In this document: positions 1 to 9,518 of the stretch, piece after piece | Position numbering within the stretch: the stretch's first letter is position 1 | Layout of the letters: every line of letters starts with the position of its first letter | Source of the DNA: Neisseria zalophi | GTDB lineage: Bacteria; Pseudomonadota; Gammaproteobacteria; Burkholderiales; Neisseriaceae | DNA length: 64,000 bases | Assembly (NCBI RefSeq): GCF_008807015.1 | Contig: NZ_CP031700.1 | Coordinates: 930,001 to 994,000 of the forward strand | Direction of reading: 5' to 3' | Position numbers and translations under genes: made by a program | The notes under the pieces: model-generated | The model's input: the letters and a program-made list of their open reading frames with translations, nothing else | What the model was told of the DNA's origin: nothing | Databases searched by the model: none

Positions 1-495
1 GAATATACGTTGGGTGCAAGGTATAAACATTCACCTAAAACAACAGTGGGTGCAAGTGTCGGCATATTGAAATTTGATGATGGCAATACCCGTAAGAGTG
101 CCGGCGTTTGGCTGAATCATGACATTTTCCAATATAACCGTTGGAAACTTGATGGTTCTTTGTCTGCCGGCTATGGCAGTAATAAAGATATTCCCCAAGC
201 ATTTTATTACAACCCTGAAAAAAATAAGAGTGTTGATGGTGTTTTGGCGTTGACTTATACGATTCCTATGGATAACCAAATTATCTTCCGGCAAACCTTG
301 AGTGGCGGTGCAGGGCGTTACAGTCAAACGGGACGGAAAACCGAAAACACTTGGCAGCTTAAATACGGACACGGCTGGAGTTTCGGCCGCCGTGCAACAT
401 TAGGTTATGAGTTCGGCCGTCGTCAGGCTGTATACGATGGTGCGCCCGAATATCAAAACTTTGGCAGTTTAAACCTTAAGCTGAAATTATATTGA
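1..495 (+). CDS. pgaA: PgaA outer-membrane porin, C-terminal fragment
   Basis: The reading frame is open from the first base, so the gene starts before the window; about 164 C-terminal residues are present. They show alternating polar and hydrophobic residues, frequent aromatic residues and Gly-rich turns, as in an outer-membrane beta-barrel. The protein ends in LKLKLY, a terminal aromatic strand like the BAM-recognised end of many porins. PgaA exports the partly deacetylated poly-beta-1,6-N-acetylglucosamine (PNAG) across the outer membrane. The assignment rests mainly on position, since pgaB, pgaC and pgaD follow on the same strand. The N-terminal TPR domain is outside the window. Confidence 0.85.
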   Translation, partial: EYTLGARYKHSPKTTVGASVGILKFDDGNTRKSAGVWLNHDIFQYNRWKLDGSLSAGYGSNKDIPQAFYYNPEKNKSVDGVLALTYTIPMDNQIIFRQTLSGGAGRYSQTGRKTENTWQLKYGHGWSFGRRATLGYEFGRRQAVYDGAPEYQNFGSLNLKLKLY

Positions 496-513
496 TAACC
501 GGATAATCAAAAG

Positions 514-552
514 TTTTCAGACGGCCTATATGGTTGTCAGGCCGTCTGAAAA
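514..552. terminator. Inverted DUS pair between pgaA and pgaB
   Basis: Two AGGCCGTCTGAA copies face each other: TTTTCAGACGGCCT at 514-527 and AGGCCGTCTGAAAA at 539-552, with an 11-base loop. The stem is 14 bp and no U tract follows on the plus strand. Such pairs usually end neisserial genes. Here it lies inside an apparent operon, so it may be a partial terminator or simply an uptake signal. Confidence 0.6.
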
Positions 553-596
553 CCAATCCATAATGTCAACTGATTAAATATAGAAAAGCAAACAAA

Positions 597-2519
597 ATGA
601 AATATACCAATCTGCTTGTCGGCATACTCTTCGCTTGTGGTCTGCAAACTGTTTATGCTGCCGATGTACGCTATGGTGTGATGTGTTATCACGATGTGAT
701 TGATGGCGAGTCAGCTGCTAAAGATGTGAATTTATCAAGTAATGTGGCAGATATGCGGGGCGAACTGAAACGCCAATATTTCCCGCAAACGATTACTGTT
801 GAACGGCTGGTAGCACATTTTAACTGGCTGCGCGACAACGGCTACACACCAGTGAGTTTCAAGCAAATTGAAGATGCGCGTGCAGGTAAAGCTGAGTTGC
901 CGCCAAAGCCTGTGTTGCTGACTTTCGATGACGGATATATCAGTTTTTATACCAAAATTTATCCCCTATTGAAAGCTTATAACTATCCTGCCGTTTTTGC
1001 TTTAGTAACTTCTTGGTTGGAACAGCCGGAAGGCAGCATGATCGTTTATGGTAAGAAAAAGTTACCGCGCTCGGCTTTTATTACTTGGGCACAAATGCGC
1101 GAAATGATGCAAAGCGGCTTGATTGAAGTAGCTTCGCATACACACGATTTGCATCACAGTGTTATCGGCAACCCTTATGGTTCGCAGTTTGCCGCTATGT
1201 TCCCCGCTTATGAAAACGGCCGCTATGAAACAAAAGCCGAATATGAAAAACGCATCCGTGATGATTTACAAAAGTCAGTAGATATCATTGCCAAGCGTAC
1301 CGGTGTGCGTCCGAATGTATTGGTGTGGCCTTATGGACAGTTTAGCCAAGAAGCTCAAGCTATTGCCCGTAGTGTGGGGCTGACGAATGACTTTACTTTG
1401 TTTGATAACAAGCTGAATACGGTTGAGCAGCAAAGTATCGGCAGGGCTTTGATTGATAATGAAACCGGCTATGCCTTAATGAGAGATTATTTGGATCAAG
1501 CCATATATATGCCACCACACCAGCGGGCTATCTCTATCGATTTGGACTCACTTTATGACACTGATCCGAAAAAGCTTGAAAGTAAGTTTGATAAGTTGAT
1601 CGAGCATGTCTACAAAATGGGTGTGACCACTGTTTATTTGCAAGCCTTCTCCGATGAAAATGGTGACGGACTGGTTGATTCTGCTTATTTCCCCAATCGG
1701 CACTTAAAAATGAAGGCTGATTTATTCAGCCGTGTTGCATGGCAGATGATGACGCGCTCCAATGTGAAAGTATATGCACAGATGCCAATGGCTGCATTTG
1801 ATTTGGGTGATGGTTATGAATACGTAACTAATAACGGCCAAACAACTGCCCAGAAAAAATTATACCTATCACCTTTCGGTACCAAAAATCGTCAGGCTGT
1901 TATTGATATTTATGAAGATTTGGCATTCTCCAGCCGGTTTAACGGGTTGGTTTTCAATGAAGATGGCCTGATGGCTGCTGATGAAAGAAATATTGCGGCC
2001 ATAAGCTCTATGCCTGATAGCGCTTCTGAAGCACAACCAGACAATAACTTAATCGGTTATTCAAATCTACTGAAAGATGCAGCACTGAAATACAGTTATA
2101 ACGGTGTCGAGGAATTGAAGACTGTCCGAAATCTATATGCAGGTGAAACAAATACATTCTTGAAACAAAGATTTGCCAAATACCTGCCATTGTTTACTAA
2201 AAATTATAACTATACCGCCATTATGGCCATGCCTTATACGGCCAATGGGCCTACCCTCAGCCGTCAGGCTGCTGCCGATTGGCTGAAAGGACTGGTTACA
2301 GATGTTAAAAACAGTGGTGTGCCGTTGGATAAAACCGTGTTTGAACTTCAATCTATAGATTGGCATACCAAGCGACCAATTGATACTAAAGAAATGGTTA
2401 CTTGGGTTGAATTGTTGAAAAAAGAAGGGGTAAGAAATCTGGCCTATTATCCGGATGACTATCTTAATGATAAGCCCTTGATGGAAAATATCAGACCAGT
2501 TATTTCAGTGAAGCAATAA
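597..2519 (+). CDS. pgaB: Poly-beta-1,6-N-acetyl-D-glucosamine N-deacetylase PgaB
   Basis: This 640-residue protein has the two-domain PgaB layout (E. coli protein about 670). The N-terminal carbohydrate esterase 4 domain carries MCYHDV near residue 30, LTFDDGY near 105 (the Asp pair binds metal and acts in catalysis) and EVASHTHDLHH near 180 (metal-binding His). The C-terminal domain from about residue 310 starts with ISIDLDSLYD and matches the glycoside hydrolase-like half of PgaB. The signal peptide can be read two ways: a short lipobox-like LFAC with Cys14, or signal peptidase I cleavage after VYA at residue 21. The protein partly deacetylates PNAG in the periplasm before export. It lies 101 bases after pgaA. 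Confidence 0.95.
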   Translation: MKYTNLLVGILFACGLQTVYAADVRYGVMCYHDVIDGESAAKDVNLSSNVADMRGELKRQYFPQTITVERLVAHFNWLRDNGYTPVSFKQIEDARAGKAELPPKPVLLTFDDGYISFYTKIYPLLKAYNYPAVFALVTSWLEQPEGSMIVYGKKKLPRSAFITWAQMREMMQSGLIEVASHTHDLHHSVIGNPYGSQFAAMFPAYENGRYETKAEYEKRIRDDLQKSVDIIAKRTGVRPNVLVWPYGQFSQEAQAIARSVGLTNDFTLFDNKLNTVEQQSIGRALIDNETGYALMRDYLDQAIYMPPHQRAISIDLDSLYDTDPKKLESKFDKLIEHVYKMGVTTVYLQAFSDENGDGLVDSAYFPNRHLKMKADLFSRVAWQMMTRSNVKVYAQMPMAAFDLGDGYEYVTNNGQTTAQKKLYLSPFGTKNRQAVIDIYEDLAFSSRFNGLVFNEDGLMAADERNIAAISSMPDSASEAQPDNNLIGYSNLLKDAALKYSYNGVEELKTVRNLYAGETNTFLKQRFAKYLPLFTKNYNYTAIMAMPYTANGPTLSRQAAADWLKGLVTDVKNSGVPLDKTVFELQSIDWHTKRPIDTKEMVTWVELLKKEGVRNLAYYPDDYLNDKPLMENIRPVISVKQ

Positions 2520-2528
2520 TTTGTAGCG

Positions 2529-2581
2529 TTTCAGATAGACTTTCATATCATTTGTTTTTGGCAATAAAGGCTGTCTGAAAG
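2529..2581. other. Degenerate DUS-type hairpin between pgaB and pgaC
   Basis: TTTCAGATAGACTTT is followed about 20 bases later by AAAGGCTGTCTGAAA. The outer arms TTTCAGA/TCTGAAA and CTTT/AAAG pair while the centre does not. It looks like an inverted DUS pair decayed by point mutation; the second copy reads GGCTGTCTGAA. The rest of the 222-base gap before pgaC holds no gene I can support. Confidence 0.45.
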
Positions 2582-2741
2582 AGTATATTGCCTGAGTTCC
2601 GATTAAGCCCATTGTAGGGTTGGGCGCAATCGGAAGCTTATGGCTGAAATAATAGTATCTGACTTTATAAAACGGAAGATTAAAGAAAATGATAATTCCG
2701 AATACTCCCGATACAAACAACACCAATAAAGGCCTTACTAA

Positions 2742-3968
2742 ATGGACTGGTATGAATATTTAGCTGTTTTCGTAATGTTATACCCGGGCATTATGGCCGT
2801 GTATTGGACGTTGTCCGGCCTATTTTATTTTCTCTTTTGGGAAAATCGTACGGAAGAACCGGAATATGTATTTCAAGAAGCTGCCCCGATGGTCAGTGTA
2901 CTGATTCCTTGTTACAACGAAGCAGATAACCTTGATGTTTCTATTCCACATTTGCTGAATTTGACTTATCCAAACTATGAGTTGATTTTTATTAACGACG
3001 GAAGTACCGACGATACTTTAGAAATTATTCGTCGTTGGGCATTGGAAGCTGAAAAAATCGTTGTAATCGACCAGCCGAACAATGGTAAGGCTGTTGCTAT
3101 GAATACGGGTGCGCGCCATGCGCAAGGTGAATATATCGTCGGTATCGACGGTGATGCCATTTTAGATTATAGCGCCATCGAATATATGATTCAGAATCTG
3201 GAGAATAACCCCGGTTTGGGTGCGGTAACGGGTAATCCGCGTGTCCGCAACCGCAGTACGGTTTTGGGCAAACTTCAAGTAGCGGAATTTAGCTCTATTA
3301 TCGGGTTGATTAAACGTTCGCAAAGTGTGGTCGGTACCTTGTTTACCGTATCCGGCGTAATTATGTGTATCCGCAAAGATGTGCTTAATGAAATTGGCGG
3401 TTGGAGCGACAACATGATTACTGATGATATTGATGTTAGTTGGAAAACCCAGATAGCGGGCTACAACATTGCTTACGAACCACGCGCCTTGTGTTGGGTG
3501 CTGATGCCGGAAACCATCCGCGGCTTATACCGCCAGCGGCTCCGTTGGGCGCAGGGTGGGGCAGAAGTCATTATGAAATATTTGAAACAGATATGGAGGT
3601 TACAAAATATCCGACTGTGGCCGCTTTATATTGAATATTTTTTAACGCTATTTTGGGCTTATACCTTATTTATTATTACTTTGTTTGGTATTTGCGGGTG
3701 GATATTCGGTTATCAGCACGACTTTACCCCGTTTAAAGTAGCCAGCTTGATTACATTCATGATGTTTATTTTGCAGTTTTCAGTAAGCATATTTATCGAT
3801 AGCCGCTATGAACGGGATTTGTTCCGCTATTTCATCAGTTGTATTTGGTATCCATACGCATTTTGGTTGATGAACAGCATTACATTGATTCACGGTTTCC
3901 CGAAAGCTCTATTACGTGATAAGCATCGTAAAGCTACCTGGGTGAGCCCTGATAGGGGTGTGCAATAA
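2742..3968 (+). CDS. pgaC: Poly-beta-1,6-N-acetyl-D-glucosamine synthase PgaC
   Basis: This 408-residue membrane glycosyltransferase of family 2 polymerises UDP-GlcNAc into PNAG. A hydrophobic segment at residues 5-32 is followed by the GT-A domain, with VSVLIPCYNE near 50, the donor-site FINDGSTDD near 83, GIDGDA near 134 and the acceptor-site TDDIDVSW near 227. The processive-synthase motif QRLRW is near 266. At least three further hydrophobic segments close the protein. It is slightly shorter than the E. coli enzyme. An AAGG lies upstream of the ATG. It works with PgaD in the inner membrane. Confidence 0.96.
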   Translation: MDWYEYLAVFVMLYPGIMAVYWTLSGLFYFLFWENRTEEPEYVFQEAAPMVSVLIPCYNEADNLDVSIPHLLNLTYPNYELIFINDGSTDDTLEIIRRWALEAEKIVVIDQPNNGKAVAMNTGARHAQGEYIVGIDGDAILDYSAIEYMIQNLENNPGLGAVTGNPRVRNRSTVLGKLQVAEFSSIIGLIKRSQSVVGTLFTVSGVIMCIRKDVLNEIGGWSDNMITDDIDVSWKTQIAGYNIAYEPRALCWVLMPETIRGLYRQRLRWAQGGAEVIMKYLKQIWRLQNIRLWPLYIEYFLTLFWAYTLFIITLFGICGWIFGYQHDFTPFKVASLITFMMFILQFSVSIFIDSRYERDLFRYFISCIWYPYAFWLMNSITLIHGFPKALLRDKHRKATWVSPDRGVQ

Positions 3969-4007
3969 AAGTTGTTGCTAATTGAAATAATAAGAAAGGA
4001 GAATCTT

Positions 4008-4295
4008 ATGACGGAACGGATGCAAGATCTACGCGAATTAATGGTGATCCACAAAGCGCGCAATCCGAATCGGGTTATTAGTACCCAAAGCATGTTGATT
4101 TTTATTATTACATGGTCTTTGTGGCTGTTGACGGCATATCTGATTATCCGTGAACACCAAACATTATTGTATAACCCTGTTGTTGGTGATTGGACATTGG
4201 AAGAATTGTCCAAAGCAGCAGCTGTTGTTGTGTTAGGACAATTGAACATATTGTTGCTATGGTCGATTTTCACAGCAGGTAAGTCACGGGATTGA
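4008..4295 (+). CDS. pgaD: PNAG biosynthesis protein PgaD
   Basis: This 95-residue protein has two transmembrane segments, about residues 31-50 and 70-90, separated by a short loop. That is the PgaD topology. PgaD supports PgaC in the inner membrane and in E. coli takes part in c-di-GMP control of the synthase. I chose the ATG at 4008 because AAAGGAG sits about seven bases upstream; an in-frame TTG at 3972 has no such site. The gene follows pgaC by 39 bases. Identification combines size, topology and position, because PgaD sequences are poorly conserved. Confidence 0.85.
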   Translation: MTERMQDLRELMVIHKARNPNRVISTQSMLIFIITWSLWLLTAYLIIREHQTLLYNPVVGDWTLEELSKAAAVVVLGQLNILLLWSIFTAGKSRD

Positions 4296-4319
4296 TAAAG
4301 ATTTTTATTACTTAGCATC

Positions 4320-4351
4320 AGGCCGTCTGAAAGATATTTTTCAGACGGCCT
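4320..4351. terminator. Inverted DUS terminator after pgaD
   Basis: AGGCCGTCTGAAA and TTTCAGACGGCCT pair across a six-base loop, followed by TTCTTT on the plus strand. It closes the pga operon. Confidence 0.8.
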
Positions 4352-4537
4352 TCTTTATATAAAAAGTTTCAAAGAAGTTCCTATTTATACAATTTTGGTT
4401 TATTATCTATAGACTACGGTATACAACATATTATGCCATTGTTGCGGATATATCGAAATGACTGTCTGTATCAATGCCGTATTACTTGTGTTATATGCCA
4501 CCCCTGAGAAGAAAAATCACTAAAAAGGAACCACGAG

Positions 4538-7123
4538 ATGTTAGAAGCTTATCGCAAAGCTGCCGCAGAGCGCGAAGCTCTGGGCATTCCCGCCCTCCCA
4601 CTCACCGCGCAACAGACTGCTGAATTAGTCGAACTGTTGAAAAATCCGCCGGAAGGCGAAGGTGAGTTTTTAGTCGAACTGATTGCCCACCGCGTACCAC
4701 CCGGTGTGGACGATGCTTCCAAAGTGAAAGCGTCTTTTCTTGCCGCCGTTGCGGAAGGTAGCGCCAGCACTCCGTTGATTACACCTGAATATGCAACCGA
4801 ATTATTAGGCACGATGCTTGGCGGTTACAATATCCACCCACTGATCGAATTACTTGACAATGAAAAATTGGCCCCCATTGCTGCTGAAGCACTGAAACAT
4901 ACATTATTAATGTTTGATGCATTTCATGATGTTCAGGAAAAAGCTGAAAAAGGCAATGAATATGCCAAAGCTGTTATGGAATCTTGGGCCAATGCCGAAT
5001 GGTTCACAGCACGCGAAAAAGTACCTGAAAAAATTACTGTAACCGTTTTCAAAGTTGACGGTGAAACCAATACTGATGACCTGTCTCCTGCACCTGATGC
5101 ATGGTCACGCCCCGATATTCCGTTGCATGCTTTGGCTATGCTGAAAAACCCGCGCGACGGTATTACACCCGATAAGTCTGGTGAAATCGGCCCTATTAAA
5201 TTGTTGGAAGAATTGAAAGCCAAAGGCCATCCGGTTGCCTATGTCGGTGATGTGGTTGGTACCGGTTCTTCACGTAAATCCGCTACCAACTCAGTGATTT
5301 GGCATACCGGCTTGGATATTCCTTATGTGCCGAACAAACGCTATGGCGGTATCTGCTTGGGCGGTAAAATCGCACCGATTTTCTTCAATACTCAAGAAGA
5401 CTCAGGTGCATTGCCGATTGAAGTAGACGTATCAGCATTGAAAATGGGTGATGTTGTCGACATTCTGCCTTATGAAGGCAAAATCGTAAAAGACGGCGAA
5501 ACCGTAGCCGAATTCGAATTGAAATCAGAAGTATTGCTGGACGAGGTTCAAGCCGGCGGTCGTATTAATTTGATTATCGGTCGTGGTTTGACTGCCAAAG
5601 CCCGCGAAGCTTTAGGCTTGCCTGCTTCTACCGAATTCCGTCTGCCGCAAGCGCCTGCTGAAAGTAATGCCGGTTTCTCTTTGGCACAAAAAATGGTTGG
5701 CCGTGCTTGTGGTCTGCCTGAAGGTAAGGGTGTTCGTCCGGGTACTTATTGCGAACCGCGTATGACCACTGTCGGCTCACAAGATACTACTGGCCCGATG
5801 ACCCGCGACGAGTTGAAAGATTTGGCTTGTTTGGGCTTCTCCGCCGATTTGGTGATGCAGTCTTTCTGTCACACCGCTGCCTATCCGAAACCTATCGACG
5901 TGAAAACCCATAAAGAGCTGCCTGAGTTTATCTCTACCCGCGGTGGTGTATCTCTGAACCCCGGTGACGGTGTGATTCACTCATGGTTAAACCGTTTGCT
6001 GCTACCTGATACCGTAGGTACCGGCGGTGACTCGCATACCCGTTTCCCATTGGGCATTTCATTCCCGGCCGGTTCAGGTCTGGTGGCTTTTGCTGCTGCA
6101 ACCGGTGTGATGCCGTTGGATATGCCTGAGTCTGTATTGGTACGTTTTAGTGGCAAATTACAACCGGGTGTGACCTTGCGTGACTTGGTAAATGCCATTC
6201 CGTTGTATGCGATTAAAGACGGCTTGCTGACTGTAGCTAAAGCCGGTAAGAAAAATATCTTCTCCGGCCGTATCTTGGAAATCGAAGGCTTGCCTGATTT
6301 GAAAGTAGAACAAGCATTTGAATTGTCTGATGCTTCTGCCGAACGCTCTGCTGCCGGTTGTACCGTGAAGCTGAACAAAGAGCCAATCATCGAATACATG
6401 AAATCTAACGTTGTATTGATGAAAAACATGATTGCCAACGGCTATAAAGATCCGCGCACTTTAGAGCGCCGTATCAAAGCTATGGAAGCATGGTTGGCTG
6501 ATCCGCAGTTGCTGGAAGCCGATAAAGATGCAGAATATGCTGCGGTTATCGAAATCAATATGGACGACATCAAAGAGCCGATCGTGGCTTGCCCGAACGA
6601 CCCTGATGATGTGAAATTCATGTCTGAAGTATCCGGTACGAAAATCGATGAAGTATTTATCGGTTCTTGTATGACCAATATCGGCCACTTCCGTGCTGCT
6701 TCCAAATTATTGGAAGGTAAGAATGATATTCCGGTACGTTTATGGGTTGCTCCGCCGACCAAGATGGATGCTCAAGAATTGACCAACGAGGGTCATTATG
6801 GCGTATTGGGCCGTGCCGGTGCACGTATGGAAATGCCGGGTTGTTCGCTGTGTATGGGTAACCAAGCACAAGTACGTGAAGGTGCGACTGTAATGTCCAC
6901 TTCAACCCGTAACTTCCCGAACCGTTTGGGTAAAAACTCCAATGTGTTCTTGGGTTCTGCCGAGCTGGCGGCGATTTGTTCGAAATTGGGTAAAATCCCA
7001 ACACTTGAAGAATATCAAGCCAATATCGGTATTATCAACGAGCAAGGTGATGAAATTTACCGTTATATGAACTTTAATGAAATCGACACTTATAACGAAG
7101 TGGCCGAAAAAGTAAACGTATAA
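4538..7123 (+). CDS. acnB: Aconitate hydratase B
   Basis: At 861 residues this has the length of bacterial AcnB (E. coli 865). AcnB interconverts citrate and isocitrate via cis-aconitate in the TCA cycle and also works on 2-methyl-cis-aconitate. The order is typical of type B: an N-terminal HEAT-like domain (residues 1-160), the swivel domain ([16 protein letters not shown] near 240), then the catalytic domains. The three [4Fe-4S] ligands are visible: Cys711 in GSCMTN and Cys769/Cys772 in PGCSLCMGN, almost exactly the E. coli numbering. An AAGGA lies upstream of the ATG. The gene is monocistronic, with terminators on both sides. Confidence 0.98.
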   Translation: MLEAYRKAAAEREALGIPALPLTAQQTAELVELLKNPPEGEGEFLVELIAHRVPPGVDDASKVKASFLAAVAEGSASTPLITPEYATELLGTMLGGYNIHPLIELLDNEKLAPIAAEALKHTLLMFDAFHDVQEKAEKGNEYAKAVMESWANAEWFTAREKVPEKITVTVFKVDGETNTDDLSPAPDAWSRPDIPLHALAMLKNPRDGITPDKSGEIGPIKLLEELKAKGHPVAYVGDVVGTGSSRKSATNSVIWHTGLDIPYVPNKRYGGICLGGKIAPIFFNTQEDSGALPIEVDVSALKMGDVVDILPYEGKIVKDGETVAEFELKSEVLLDEVQAGGRINLIIGRGLTAKAREALGLPASTEFRLPQAPAESNAGFSLAQKMVGRACGLPEGKGVRPGTYCEPRMTTVGSQDTTGPMTRDELKDLACLGFSADLVMQSFCHTAAYPKPIDVKTHKELPEFISTRGGVSLNPGDGVIHSWLNRLLLPDTVGTGGDSHTRFPLGISFPAGSGLVAFAAATGVMPLDMPESVLVRFSGKLQPGVTLRDLVNAIPLYAIKDGLLTVAKAGKKNIFSGRILEIEGLPDLKVEQAFELSDASAERSAAGCTVKLNKEPIIEYMKSNVVLMKNMIANGYKDPRTLERRIKAMEAWLADPQLLEADKDAEYAAVIEINMDDIKEPIVACPNDPDDVKFMSEVSGTKIDEVFIGSCMTNIGHFRAASKLLEGKNDIPVRLWVAPPTKMDAQELTNEGHYGVLGRAGARMEMPGCSLCMGNQAQVREGATVMSTSTRNFPNRLGKNSNVFLGSAELAAICSKLGKIPTLEEYQANIGIINEQGDEIYRYMNFNEIDTYNEVAEKVNV

Positions 7124-7132
7124 TGGCAGAAA

Positions 7133-7208
7133 TTCAGACGGCCTTTGAATGGATTTAAAGCAGCCGTCTGAAAAAAAGAAACCGGATAGTCAGGCTATCC
7201 GGTTTTTT
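7133..7208. terminator. Inverted DUS plus intrinsic terminator after acnB
   Basis: There are two hairpins in a row. TTCAGACGGC at 7133-7142 pairs with GCCGTCTGAA at 7163-7172. Then ACCGGATAG pairs with CTATCCGGT (7181-7203) ahead of a run of six T. The second is a textbook rho-independent terminator for acnB. The first could serve the minus-strand gene that ends at 7313. Confidence 0.85.
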
Positions 7209-7312
7209 ATATTTAAGAAAATAGAATAGGCATATTTTTAAAGTTTGATTCGGCTGTTTTTGATTATTGATTTCTGGATATCAAGATTGCGATAAATAAA
7301 GCCCTGTTAGAT

Positions 7313-7846
7313 TTAGGCTAACAACATTTCCTGCAGCAGTTTCGCCCCCCATTGCCAACCATTTAAACCTTGATTCAGACGGCCTTCCTGTGGAGCTATC
7401 AATAGCCGTGCACTCCATAATGCGGCATGTTGCTGTGCCCATTCTTCAGAGCAAACAGTATCTTGGTTGCCGATAACCAGTGCGGTCGGGCAGTGGCAGC
7501 GTACCCTCATTAGCGTATGTTGCTCGTCATCAGGAAAAACAGCCGGATTGGGTGATACCAACATCATGGTGCAGATACGTTTTTGTGTATGAACCCCGGC
7601 CAGATAGAGCCATGCCAGCCAGCCTGATACGCCCGAACCATGTGCGACCACGGCGATATTTTTACTGTATATCGTGGCAAAGACTGCCTGAATAGTAGTT
7701 TGCCATTCTTGAATATTTTGATAGCGGGATACTTCAGCCATCCGGGTAGTTGGATAGCTGACGGCCCAACGGTCTATCCACATTTTGGGTTCGTCGGCAT
7801 CGCGTACCAACAGTAAGGTTAAATCTTCGAGGTCTTGGCTGTGCAT
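7313..7846 (-). CDS. RBBP9/YdeN-like alpha/beta hydrolase, probably catalytically inactive
   Basis: This 177-residue protein has the fold and length of the small RBBP9/YdeN serine hydrolases: an N-terminal strand with a WxxRW element, a central nucleophile elbow, an Asp-bearing strand (GNQD, Asp129) and a C-terminal His region. Two catalytic positions look wrong. The elbow that normally reads H-S-x-G is AHGSG at 68-72, with Gly70 at the nucleophile position. The usual C-terminal G-H-I-N reads GRLN, with Arg156 in place of His. It may therefore be a non-enzymatic member; Ser71 shifted by one residue is an alternative. The start is the ATG at 7846; a TTG at 7852 is also possible. It lies 23 bases after the exonuclease gene and is likely cotranscribed. 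A DUS lies inside the coding sequence at 7374-7385. Confidence 0.7.
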   Translation of the reverse strand: MHSQDLEDLTLLLVRDADEPKMWIDRWAVSYPTTRMAEVSRYQNIQEWQTTIQAVFATIYSKNIAVVAHGSGVSGWLAWLYLAGVHTQKRICTMMLVSPNPAVFPDDEQHTLMRVRCHCPTALVIGNQDTVCSEEWAQQHAALWSARLLIAPQEGRLNQGLNGWQWGAKLLQEMLLA

Positions 7847-7869
7847 AATCAATTAAGTTTTTGTTATCT

Positions 7870-8646
7870 TTAAGTAGAGTAGTTGTATTCCACCACCAGC
7901 GGTGCATGGTCGGAAAACTTTTCATCTTTATAAACATAAGCCTGAGTGGCTTTGGCGGCCAGTTCGGGTGTAACCATGTGATAATCGATGCGCCACCCTA
8001 CATCTTTGGCATATGCTTGGCCGCGGTTGCTCCACCAAGTATAGCCCGGTACGTCGGGATAAAGAGTACGCCACATATCGACCCAACCTAAGTCGGAGAT
8101 CACTTTGCCGATCCACTCGCGCTCTTCGGGCAGAAAGCCGGAATTCTTCTGATTGCCTTTCCAGTTTTTCAAATCAATATTTTGGTGGGCGATATTCCAG
8201 TCGCCGCAAACCACAATATCGCGTCCGCCTGCTTTCATTTCGGCCAACATCGGATAAAACGCATCAAGAAAACGGTATTTCAATTCTTGTCGTTCCGGTG
8301 CGCTGGTGCCTGAAGGCAGGTATAACGAAATGACGCTCAGATTGCCAAAATCGGCACGGACAAAACGGCCTTCGCGGTCAAATTCTTCAATACCCATACC
8401 GGTTTGAACATGATCGGGACGTTGTTTGCTGTATATAGCCACACCGCTGTAACCGCGTTTTTCGGCACAATGCCACACGCCATGCATACCGTGCGGGTTT
8501 TTCATATCATCGGATAAATCGGCTTCTTGTGCTTTTAATTCTTGAACGCACACAATATCCGCCCCCGAAGCAGCGATATATTCGTGAAAACCTTTTCGGT
8601 AGGCGGAACGAATGCCGTTGACATTGGCTGAAATGATTTTAAGCAT
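7870..8646 (-). CDS. xthA: Exodeoxyribonuclease III / AP endonuclease (NApe type)
   Basis: This 258-residue member of the exonuclease III family acts in base excision repair at abasic sites. Visible motifs are ISANVNGIRSA (metal-site Asn), CVQELKA (metal-binding Glu), GDWNIAHQNIDLKNW (catalytic Asp and Asn), WRIDYHM and the C-terminal SDHAPLV with the catalytic His. It closely follows the neisserial NApe sequence I recall. I chose the ATG at 8646 because the homologous protein starts MLKIISANV; ten further residues are open upstream. It is followed by the small hydrolase gene. Confidence 0.95.
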   Translation of the reverse strand: MLKIISANVNGIRSAYRKGFHEYIAASGADIVCVQELKAQEADLSDDMKNPHGMHGVWHCAEKRGYSGVAIYSKQRPDHVQTGMGIEEFDREGRFVRADFGNLSVISLYLPSGTSAPERQELKYRFLDAFYPMLAEMKAGGRDIVVCGDWNIAHQNIDLKNWKGNQKNSGFLPEEREWIGKVISDLGWVDMWRTLYPDVPGYTWWSNRGQAYAKDVGWRIDYHMVTPELAAKATQAYVYKDEKFSDHAPLVVEYNYST

Positions 8647-8775
8647 GGTATGAAAATATCCGGATAAAAGCAGCATTGTACCTGAAATATTTTTCGGACA
8701 ACTGAGTCTAAAGCAAAATCTACGGCTGTTTTGTGTATGGCATGGGTGGGAACACGGTTATGGCTACGGAAGATT

Positions 8776-8806
8776 GAGGCCGTCTGAAAAACTTTCAGAC
8801 GGCCTC
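8776..8806. terminator. Inverted DUS terminator after greB
   Basis: GAGGCCGTCTGAAA pairs with TTTCAGACGGCCTC across three bases. It lies between the end of greB and the start of the exonuclease gene, both on the minus strand. Confidence 0.75.
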
Positions 8807-8852
8807 GGCCTATAACAATATTTGCTTGATAAACGATATTGCTTGATTCAAT

Positions 8853-9350
8853 TTAATCAATACGGATATATTCAACCGACAATATTTCAATAATTTCTTT
8901 GCCTTCCGGCCCTGCCAATACGACTTCGTCGCCTTCGTGGGCTTTCAGCAGGCTGCGTGCGAGCGGGGAAATCCATGAAATTTTATTCTTGCCCGTATCG
9001 ATTTCATCAATACCGACAATTTTTACCGTTTGTTCGCTGCCGTCGCCGCGTAACAGGCCAACGGTGGCGCCGAAGAAAACCTGATCGGTGGCTTCCCGTG
9101 TTTCGGGGTCAACCACTTGCGCGGCTTCCAGCCGTTTGGTGAGGAAGCGGATACGGCGGTCGATTTCGCGCATGCGGCGTTTGCCGTAGAGGTAATCGCC
9201 GTTTTCGCTGCGGTCGCCGTTGCTGGCTGCCCAGTTGACGATTTGTACGATTTCAGGACGCTCTTTATTCACGAGCTGATACAGTTCGTCTTTTAACGCT
9301 TGCCAGCCGGTGGGGGTGATATAGTTTTTGGGCGTATCGTCGTTACTCAT
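8853..9350 (-). CDS. greB: Transcription elongation factor GreB
   Basis: At 165 residues this is GreB-sized. The N-terminal antiparallel coiled coil (residues about 10-85) contains NGDRSENGDYLYGKRRMREIDRRI, whose acidic Asp/Glu residues at the tip act in the RNA polymerase secondary channel. The C-terminal FKBP-like domain ends ILSVEYI. GreB stimulates transcript cleavage in backtracked complexes. I took the ATG at 9350 (MSNDDTPKNY); an ORF opening at 9374 would begin inside a DUS and adds residues not usual for the family. No strong ribosome binding site is seen. Confidence 0.93.
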   Translation of the reverse strand: MSNDDTPKNYITPTGWQALKDELYQLVNKERPEIVQIVNWAASNGDRSENGDYLYGKRRMREIDRRIRFLTKRLEAAQVVDPETREATDQVFFGATVGLLRGDGSEQTVKIVGIDEIDTGKNKISWISPLARSLLKAHEGDEVVLAGPEGKEIIEILSVEYIRID

Positions 9351-9518
9351 AGCTGAGGCCGTCTGAAAAATCATAAAGCGTTATTTTAGTCTATCAATAC
9401 GTTTTTAGGCGTGTTTTTTTATGGCGAACTTTATTATTAAAGAGTGTTTTTACACAATAATGCTGCCGTTGTTGTAGTCAACGGCAGCATGTAGGTTTGT
9501 GGCGCAACGATTAGATTT

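Noticed and set aside
2689..2763. 24-codon ORF just before and overlapping pgaC in another frame
   Set aside because: No ribosome site, no conservation evidence, and it ends within the start of pgaC by chance.
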